64,000 nucleotides of DNA, from assembly GCA_029339195.1 (NCBI GenBank), contig JAPTJF010000126.1:62001-126000 (forward strand), in the 5' to 3' direction. The stretch is from Micractinium sp. NFX-FRZ (lineage: Eukaryota > Chlorophyta > Trebouxiophyceae > Chlorellales > Chlorellaceae). Below are positions 57,001 through 64,000 of this stretch, in pieces (positions within the stretch are counted from its first letter, which is position 1; each line of letters begins with the position of its first letter). The position numbers and the translations under genes were made by a program. The notes under the pieces are model-generated. The model saw nothing but the letters and a program-made list of their open reading frames with translations. It was not told the origin of the DNA and did not search any database.

Positions 57001-58898
57001 ACATGTTGAATGCCGTTGCACGCAGTCCCGTCACTAAACCAATGCAACTTGCTTGTTTGGGCTTACACTCTGTTTCCCGCAAAGAAAATTGCGACACAGA
57101 CCCCTTGCAACATGTGAACAACATGCTCACAGTCGGAGTAAGCAATAGGGAGTGGCGACGTTTGCCCGCGCTCCCGTTCTGCGCCCGTACTGTTTTACCA
57201 ATGGCAACTGTACCTGTCCATGACTTGCACATCGTCCGTAAACAGCCCTTTGAACACTGCCGCCTCATCCGTGTCTTCCCATTGATGAAGTGTCATGGCA
57301 TCCTCACACGCCATTTTGTACATACTCCGCCCTGCACAGGACATACGCGCACAGGAAGGGAACACATGTTCAAACTACCCATTGCACAATACATACGTGC
57401 ACTAGAAAGGAACAAATTCGGTGCCACTTCCTTTATGACTTGCCAATCCATGCACCTTTGGTACCTTTAAAGTACCACAAATATACGGAAATGCGCTTTG
57501 ACGAGCCCACCATGCTTGTGCAGAAGCTCCAACAGCTTGACTTGTTCGGATGCAGCATCCAAAGCCCCCAACGCCTGGCACAGCAGCACCACTGGTACAG
57601 CCGAGCATCTGGCGTTGGCACAATGAACTGCACGGTGGGACAACGTACACTGCTTGTCAGGGCACGGTGGTGCAGCCATTCGAACCTTGGAATGTTCTAC
57701 AAGGAGGCGAGGCTGTGTGCACGTGGCAGCCGGCGGGAGGGCAGGAAGGCAGGGAGACAGGCTGGGAGGCACCACTTGGATGCCTAGCATACAAAGTGGG
57801 GCAACCCTAAACGTATTCTGTGCAACAAGGTGGTACTCTGCACGGATACCACAACCTACCTGCGGGCAAGTCCCTCAATAGTATGTCTGCAAGCGCAACA
57901 CAGTGCTCCAAAATGCCATGGACCTACAGTTGAGAGGGGACTTACGGCCAGTATTGAAAGTGCTGTTAGCCTCAGCAAGAGCTGCATGGAAAATACAATC
58001 GGGGTAACCAACCACGAAGGGTAACCCAGACAGGGTCCCCCCCCCGGGGTACCAAACCATAGAAGACCAGTTAAGGTGTTCATGCTCAGGCCTGCACGCA
58101 CCGGCAAGTTGCCACTGCTGCGTGCCAGGGTGGGCAGCACTGCTGCTGTGCCCTCAAGCATGCTGCCCAGCAGCATCTGCAGCGCTGGGCGCACAGCGTG
58201 GTCCGTATGGGCCGCCTCGCGGAAGCGCTGCAAGCAGGCACAAAGAGGACCAAAAAACAGTTCGGTAATCTGTTCATACCGGGTGTCAAGCTACCGGGCT
58301 GACTCTGTCTTACTTCGCACGAGCAGGCTGACACAGCACAGCGGGGCAGCATGCTTGCCTCGTGGATCGCCCTGCCCTGCGCAAGCTCCGCCATCAACAC
58401 TGCCGCCAGCTCAGCTTGTTGGCCCGCACCAAAGCCGTGATCGGTGCGGGCAGCTAGCCGCGTGAAGAACACGGACTTGACAGCAGCCAGATGCACCAGC
58501 TCAGTCACGCTGATGGGTGAGGCCGAGGGCAAGAAGCGGCTGGGGCCAGCCGCCTGCAGCTCCAGCAGCACCGACGGAAGGGGCTCCCCACGCAACAAAT
58601 ACTGCGCTACAATCAGCTGCTGCAGGCCTGCCAGCGCGCAGACGACTGCCGCTGCCTCAACGCTGAAGAGCGTGGAAACGATGTGTAGATCAGGGTCATC
58701 GAGCAGGACTGGCGAGCCAGCAAGCACTGCCATTGTGCTTCCGCTGCTGCCACCGCCCCCGCCGCCTCCTGCTGTTGCCGCTGCTGTGGCCTGAACCCGG
58801 AGGCCCCGGCGCGCCGCACGCCTCCCGCGCCCAACGTCTGCAGGAGGCGCACACTGCGCTTTGCTGAGGCAGCGGGGCCGGGAGACCGAGGCCCACAT
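51077..58898 (-). CDS. Giant plastid-targeted helical-repeat (PPR-like) protein
   Basis: Fourteen exons: 58898-58359, 58227-58102, 57574-57487, 57331-57214, 56738-56670, 56523-56439, 56346-55952, 55782-55593, 55451-54804, 54689-53859, 53625-53206, 52936-52741, 52560-51698, 51193-51077; about 1561 residues. The N-terminus (MWASVSRPRCLSK, then GRGRRAARRGLRVQATAA) is a classic chloroplast transit peptide; an in-frame Met also exists at 59072. The rest is Ala/Leu-rich helical repeat; ITPQLLALSYARTGQMGLAM resembles a PPR unit, suggesting RNA binding in the plastid, but no consensus array was proved. Exon 9 ends GAG|GCAAGT (GC-AG, forced by phase). Exon 1 may end at 58359 (GC donor) or 58314 (GTAAGA); both keep the frame. 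Intron 13 has three decoy copies of the exon 13 tail. Confidence 0.7.
51350..51755 (-). repeat. Exon 13 tail plus donor repeated in intron 13 of the helical-repeat gene
   Basis: The exon end (plus strand 51698-51755, CACCTGCTGCTTGCTGTCCA through CAGCAGGGAGGCG) recurs in decayed form at about 51355-51410, 51475-51530 and 51597-51630, each keeping CACCTGCT and GGGAGGC. Confidence 0.8.
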
Positions 58899-59144
58899 CA
58901 CTGATTGCCCGCAAGCAATGAACAGGGTTGCTGGTGAAACAACGTTGCCTGGGAGCGTGACGAGCGGCTCGAGAGCAGAGTGTAGCAGCCGGTCCGAAGA
59001 TGGGAGGTAGAGCCCCCGGAGGACGGGCTCAAGACAAACCCACACTGACGGAGCCCTCCCCGCTGGTTGCATCTGGCATGCCCAGCAATCTGCCTTCCGT
59101 TCCCTCCTGCTCTGAGCCCCGCCAGTCTCTGATTATAATCGCGG

Positions 59145-59156
59145 TGTAAATTTACA
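59145..59156. terminator. Palindromic TGTAAATTTACA with poly(A) signals on both strands
   Basis: A perfect 12-base palindrome 92 bases after the AOS1 stop (59248). On the minus strand it supplies a TGTAA for AOS1; it lies just upstream of the next minus-strand gene. Confidence 0.55.
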
Positions 59157-59247
59157 AGTTCTGTAGCTGTGCACGAAACCAGCGGCAGCTTAGGAAGCAG
59201 TGCCTGATTGCCCCGCCGTCCAGGGCGCTGCCGCCGCCGCCGCCGGC

Positions 59248-61343
59248 TCACGCTCCCATGCGCTCCACCGCCCCCGCTCCATCCACCAGGGAGAAAAGAA
59301 AGAAATTGTTGATGGGCTCGCCCTTGCGCCCCAACGCCTTGATCAGCTCATTTGCCAGCACGCCCCCCACCACAGCATTGATGGCAGGCATGTCTTGTGC
59401 CTCGGAAGCATACGCTGCCAGCACCTCGGCCGGCAGCGCTCCGGGGTCCACCCCGGCCTCTGCTGCAGCCGTCGCCCACAGGGCGGCAAGCTGCTCGCCG
59501 TCGGCGGCGGTGGGGAAGCGGCCGTGCTGCTGCTCAAACCGGGTTGCGGCTGCAGGGGAGGGCAGACGGGGGCAGGCGGGGCGGGGCGGGGTGGAGGGTT
59601 TTGCTGCTTGAGCGTGCACACGTGCACGCCATCTGCAGCGGGTTTGTTCTTGCGTGCACACCCCTGCACACCCGGGACTGCTGGCCCAGGCACCTTCCCT
59701 GCCCGGACATGTCCTCCGGGCTGCTTGCCCTTGCCGTTGTCCCATGCGCCCCTCCGCTGACGCACCAGCTCAGCAAGCAGCGAAGCAGCGCCACGCAAGC
59801 AGCGGTTAAAACACAGTGTCACGCAGGCAGCGGTAAGCAAGCGGCACTAAGCAGGCAAAGCCAAGCAGGCAGCGCGTACCCATGAGCACCAGGTACAGCT
59901 TGTTGAGCCGCTTCAGGTTGACGCCCTTCAGGCTGCAGGACAACGCCGCCTGCCAGCTGGCAAAGCGGTCGATGCGCTCCTCCACCAGCTTGCTGGTGCT
60001 GCCGTCCTCCTGCTCCTGCACCTTCTGCAGGGCGGCAACATAAGGGCAGGGAGCGGGAGCAGGGTGTGGTTGCAGCGGTACCAGGGAGCATGGGCAGCAG
60101 CAGCCAGCAGCTGCAGCGGCAACAGCAGCAGGGAGGTATGCAGCAGCAACCGCTGACAAAGCTTCGCCGCAGCAGGAGAGCGGCAGCAGCACGCACAGCA
60201 TGGCGCCGCAGCAGAAACTTGTTGCGCAGTGTCGTAGCCCAGTACAGGGCAGCATCTGAAACCTGGCCTGGCAGGATGCAGCACAGCACAGCACGGCACA
60301 GCGCAGCACGGCGCAGCGCAGCCCAGCACAGCACGGCGCACGCACAGCGCACCTCCACCATGAAGCCGAACCGCTCCCCCAGGTCTGCAAAGGCCCAGCC
60401 AAAGATGCCGCGGCAGACGCCTGCATAGAAGGCCACCCCCGCCTGCCGGCATGCCGCATCGGCCGCCGCTATCGGGGCCGCCGGCTGGCCGCAGAGCAGC
60501 AGCAGGTCGCACTGCTGGAGCGTGCCGGGCTCTAGTGCTGCTGAGGGGCTGCCAGGCAGGACGGTCACTTTCACAAATGGGTTCATCTCTTGAAGCGTTG
60601 CCACGCACGCCTCGGCCACACTGCACACAACCACCGGGGAACAGAGCATGGCAGAGAGGATGGGCGTGCCGGGCGGCTCAAGGAGGCTTGCTGGAGAGGC
60701 AGGGCCAGGGTGAGACCAACCCATGGCAGCATGCCGGGATGCATGTAGGGGCTGCTGCCTTGCGGCCGAAGTGAGTGATACTTCATCCAGAGCAGGACAG
60801 AGCTGTGCAGCGTGCGCAGGTGCTGGGCAGCAACACCCGAACGCATGCCCCAGCAGTGTAGCAGGCGGCAGCAGACAAGCTGCGCCAGAAGTGCAGCAAT
60901 CGGCAAAAGCACGCGCTTCCGTAAAGTAGTACGGCAAGCACGCACGTGGTGTCGGCAGCAACGTCGCCGGCGATGAGGAAGTTTGAGGCCGGGCGCTGGG
61001 AGCAGGGTGTGTCATCCACCAGCATCACAGACCCCACGCCGGCCAGCACAATGTTCTTGGCCACCTCCGCTGCCAAGCCGGTGCAACCGGCGATCAGCAC
61101 GCGCGCCGCGCTGAGCCTGCAGGTGGGCGGGCGGCAGGGGCGGGGGCGTCCGGTGATGGCGGGCCACCGCCTCATACCAAGAGAGCGCGCTGCAAGCTTG
61201 GTCTGAGCATGATGTACATTGCGGCACACACCTAGGCCGCACCTCTTCTGCGTCTCCACTCCCCAAACGCGGAGCTGGCGATCGTAGATGGCCGCCTCAT
61301 GCTCTGTGAGCTGCTCGGGAGCCTGCTGATGGTTGTCAGTCAT
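59248..61343 (-). CDS. SAE1: SUMO-activating enzyme subunit 1 (AOS1/SAE1)
   Basis: Adenylation-supporting half of the heterodimeric SUMO E1 (partner UBA2 is not in the window). Exons 61343-61243, 61116-60946, 60620-60353, 60024-59880, 59549-59248; 328 residues, usual length. The N-terminus EHEAAIYDRQLRVWGVETQKR is diagnostic. The ThiF-type nucleotide fold follows (VLIAGCTGLAAEVAKNIVLA, then VMLVDD, about 40-69), CDLLLLCGQPA, the GIFGWAFADLGERFGF loop, and the C-terminal DMPAINAVVGGVLANELIK helix. No catalytic cysteine is expected in this subunit. Its promoter is shared with the divergent CCZ1 gene 380 bases away. Confidence 0.94.
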
Positions 61344-61609
61344 TGTAAGAGCACAGCGGAATTGGCAGGTCGGCCGGGGACCCTTCAATCTGCAAAGTCA
61401 GAGCTGGCGCGCGGAGGACGTGGCATTCGGCAAACAAGCAAACGTTCTTAGGGTCTTAAGCAGAGATCAGAGGCTGGCCAAGGAGGGTAACATTCCCGAG
61501 GCATTGTGTGAAGTCCCTTACGCAGGCCGCAGCGCCAGCCGATCGCCGATCGCCGGACCAGTGATCAGCCGCTGCAGGCAGAAAGGAGGTTTGAACTCAC
61601 CGCTGATGC

Positions 61610-61615
61610 TATAAA
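61610..61615 (+). promoter_or_regulatory. TATA-box candidate of CCZ1
   Basis: TATAAA about 110 bases upstream of the CCZ1 start codon in the 380-base divergent AOS1/CCZ1 promoter. Position is plausible for a core promoter; not tested. Confidence 0.4.
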
Positions 61616-61722
61616 CCCCGAGAGGGTTAGCCCACAGCTCGAGCGCCGGCAAGCAGACGCTCCGCCGCCACCGCCGCCTCTGCGGGCGCCTCTGCGTAGC
61701 GCGGCACACCGGGCTGGCAGCC

Positions 61723-64000
61723 ATGCTGCAGCTGCTGGTCTTTGATGCCCGCCGTGGCAACACGGAGGGCCAGGAGGATGACAAGGTGCTGGCGTGGTTC
61801 CCCAGCGGGCTGCCGCCCATGCACCAGAGCGGGCTGACGGGCCTGCTCCACGGCCTGCTGCTCTTCACCGCCAACTTCACCGCCCCTGGTGGCGTCGAGC
61901 AGGCAAGCGCTCGTGTGGGGTAGCTGGGGTCACATTGAGCATCCAGTTGGTAGGGCTCGTGCTCCCGCCTGTCCCGCAGCCTCATCCTGCATGCTCGCTG
62001 TGGCGCCCTCGGCTGGCCTGGCCTCCTGACCTGCCCAGTCACCCGCTACCGCTGCATCATGCACCCACCTCACATCGCTGGCGTTGACACACACCACCGT
62101 CTGCCCCCCACACCTGCGCCCGCCCTGCCCTGCAGCGCCCCAGCTGCGACTGTGTTGAGACCGACAGCGGCACGTGGGTGCTGCACGAGGCGGAGCCACA
62201 CATCTGGTTTGCGGCGGTGCGTGGGCCTGTCCCATGCCGGCAGAGGGGGGCGGGCAATGCAGGCCACGCGTTGCGCTTAGACAGTGTTGCCCCGCAGTGC
62301 ACACAACCTTGCCAGATCCTGCTCTAGGACAGGCTCAGTGCCAGTCGTGATAATAAGCACGGTCTGCTGTCAGGAAGTTTTGGCAGTAACTGCTGTGCAC
62401 CCCCTGGCCCCCCCGCTTCTCCGGTGCAGCTGGCGCCGCGCGCCTGGCTGCCGCGCCACGCCACCGAGTCCAACCTGCGCTCGGTGCTGGTGCAAATGCA
62501 CCTGCTCACGTCGGTGCTGTGCGGCAGCGTGCAGTCCATGCTGGAGCAGGTGGGAGGGTGGCAGGGGAGGGGCGGGGGGTGGGGAGGGAAGTGTGTGGGA
62601 AGGTGTGTGCTACGCATGCTGGAGCAGGTGGGGTGGGGGGCGGGGTGGATGTGGGCATGGAAGAAGTGGGGAAGGTGTGTGGTGCAGACCCCAAGCCACT
62701 GCATTGCCCTTGCACCCTTCTGTTGGGCCCCTCCCCTGTTGCCGGCGCAACTTCAAGGCCCGCCTGGCACGCCCGACCCTGCAGGCACTGCTCCCTTCCC
62801 CCCCTCCTTTGCTGCCTGCTTGACCTGCTGCCTGCAGGGGCAGCTGCACATCACAACTTGCTGACCAATTTGCCGCATTCCCTGTGCACTCCGTGCCCCC
62901 ACCTCGCCACCCCGCAGGACCCAGAGGGCAGCCTGGCGCGCCTGAGCCTGCAGGCGGTGCTGCAGCAGGCGGGGGGCCAGCTGTGCAGCTCGCACAGCTG
63001 GCAGCACCGCGAGCTGCGCAACCCCCTAATGGACGTCAGCCTGCCGCCCCTGCTGCAGCTGCCTCCGGGGGCTGCCCTGGCGGTGCAGTGCCTCAGCGGG
63101 CAGCTGATGCAGGCGGCGCTGTGTGGGCGGCGGCCAGTGGCGGGAGTGCTGCTGCTGTATGGGCCCCATCTGCTGTGGAGCACCCTGCTGCCGCGGGATA
63201 CCGCAGCGCTGTTTGCACTGATTGCCACTGGCCTGCTGCACGCCAGCAGCAGCAGTGGCAGCGGGGGCGGCGGCGCCGGCAAAAGCAGCGGCGGCGGTGG
63301 CATCGCCGGCACCAGCGGCAGCGCAGCGGGAGTGGCCACCTCGGACCTGCGCCCGCTGGATGGCGGTGCCTGGCAGCAGCTTCCCAGCGGCTTCCTGGTG
63401 CAGCGTGGTACTGCAGACAGCAGCAGCGCCAGCAGCGGTGGTGCAGAGGATGGCAGCCAGGGCGCCCCCGCCATCCCCATGCCTGTCGTGCACCTGCAGC
63501 AACGGACGGCAGGCCAGCAGCAGGAGGGGCAGCAGCAGCAGCAGCAGGAGGGGCAGCAGCAACAACAGGCCGCCAGCATGGCCACCGGCAGCCGCGCAGC
63601 GGGCAGTGGGCAGGCGGCGCTGCAGCCCTACCACCTTCTGCCTTTTCTGGAAGGCAAGCTGTTGGTGGCGCTGGTCCTGGGTGGCGGCACGCGCCTGCTC
63701 ACTGCGCCGCTGCTGGGCGGCCTGCACGCCCTGCTGGCAGCTCCGGCCAAGCAGCTCGCAGCGCAGGTGCGGGAAGAGGGGCGCCGCGTCTGCTGTGTGC
63801 ATGGGAGTGGTTGCGGTGGACGCTTGCCGTCAGGCTCCGAGGGAGGGAGGGTGGGCAAGCTCTGCAAGCCCGCCCCTGCCTGCCCTTGTAAGGCGTGCAT
63901 GCAGCAGGCTCCTGTTACATTTCACACTTAGCCAACACAAAGCCCTGGCCCCCTCGCCTTACTTCTCCCTGCAGGCATCCCTAACACCCACATGCCCATT
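61723..64000 (+). CDS. CCZ1: Vacuolar fusion protein CCZ1 (3' part beyond right edge)
   Basis: CCZ1 with MON1 forms the guanine nucleotide exchange factor for Rab7 in endosome-to-vacuole traffic. Visible exons: 61723-61902, 62136-62216, 62430-62549, 62918-63766, and 63975 onwards; all in phase. The N-terminal Longin start LQLLVFDARRGNTEGQEDDK, then FPSGLPPMHQSGLTGLL, is typical; the second Longin-like domain is seen at VAGVLLLYGPHLLWSTLL. A long insertion rich in Ser/Gly and Gln (about residues 235-345) interrupts it. Exon 1 most likely ends CAG|GCAAGC (GC-AG); a GT donor 18 bases later also keeps the frame. Intron 3 contains a decoy copy of the exon 3 tail (62610-62640). Confidence 0.88.

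Overview
The window is nuclear DNA of a GC-rich green alga, most likely a Chlorella-type trebouxiophyte. Evidence: almost every gene is split by many short GT-AG introns, exons join in exact phase, several genes are followed by TGTAA (the chlorophyte poly(A) signal), two products carry plastid-type transit peptides, and the conserved proteins (APC3, SR140, SYF1, AOS1, COX17, QCR8, CCZ1, NPF-type transporter) are eukaryotic. No bacterial operon, CRISPR array, tRNA, rRNA or intact transposon was seen. Gene models were built by hand from splice sites and reading-frame phase; all complete models sum to whole codons.

Layout. 1-2464 (-): SYF1 splicing factor, cut by the left edge. 2996-4318 (-): Josephin-type deubiquitinase. 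4531-6164 and 6713-9735 (+): two paralogous secreted six-cysteine proteins with GPI-anchor-like tails. About 12880-14160: decayed partial third copy of the second one. 11254-12507 (-), between the copies: small coiled-coil protein. 14343-20460 (+): POT/NPF transporter, 17 exons. 21527-22531 (+): small secreted protein, followed after 9 bases by a carbonyl-reductase-type SDR (22541-25167). 25549-27498 (-): F-box/LRR protein. 27774-34212 (-): U2 snRNP protein SR140. 36577-37313 (+): COX17, followed after 100 bases by a DCN1-like neddylation factor (37414-39877). 40149-40850 (-): small plastid membrane protein candidate. 41127-46347 (+): APC3/CDC27. 46978-47519 (-): QCR8. 48865-50195 (-): mTERF-like protein. 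51077-58898 (-): giant plastid-targeted helical-repeat protein. 59248-61343 (-): SUMO E1 subunit AOS1. 61723 to right edge (+): CCZ1.

The genes are mostly unrelated housekeeping functions: splicing (SYF1, SR140), ubiquitin-like pathways (Josephin, F-box/LRR, DCN1, APC3, AOS1), mitochondrial respiration (COX17, QCR8), organelle gene expression (mTERF-like and helical-repeat proteins), transport and cell surface. Three pairs are divergent with short shared promoters; two same-strand pairs are close enough to be dicistronic.

The most striking property is not a gene. Intron after intron contains an extra, decayed tandem copy of the neighbouring exon edge including its splice site (3' splice site plus exon head in the upstream intron, or exon tail plus 5' splice site in the downstream intron). 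At least 17 edges in eight genes show it. Together with an unusually high share of GC-AG introns (6 firm, 2 probable, of about 100) and a COX17-DCN1 message that appears to contain no AUG between the two start codons, these are the points most worth following up.
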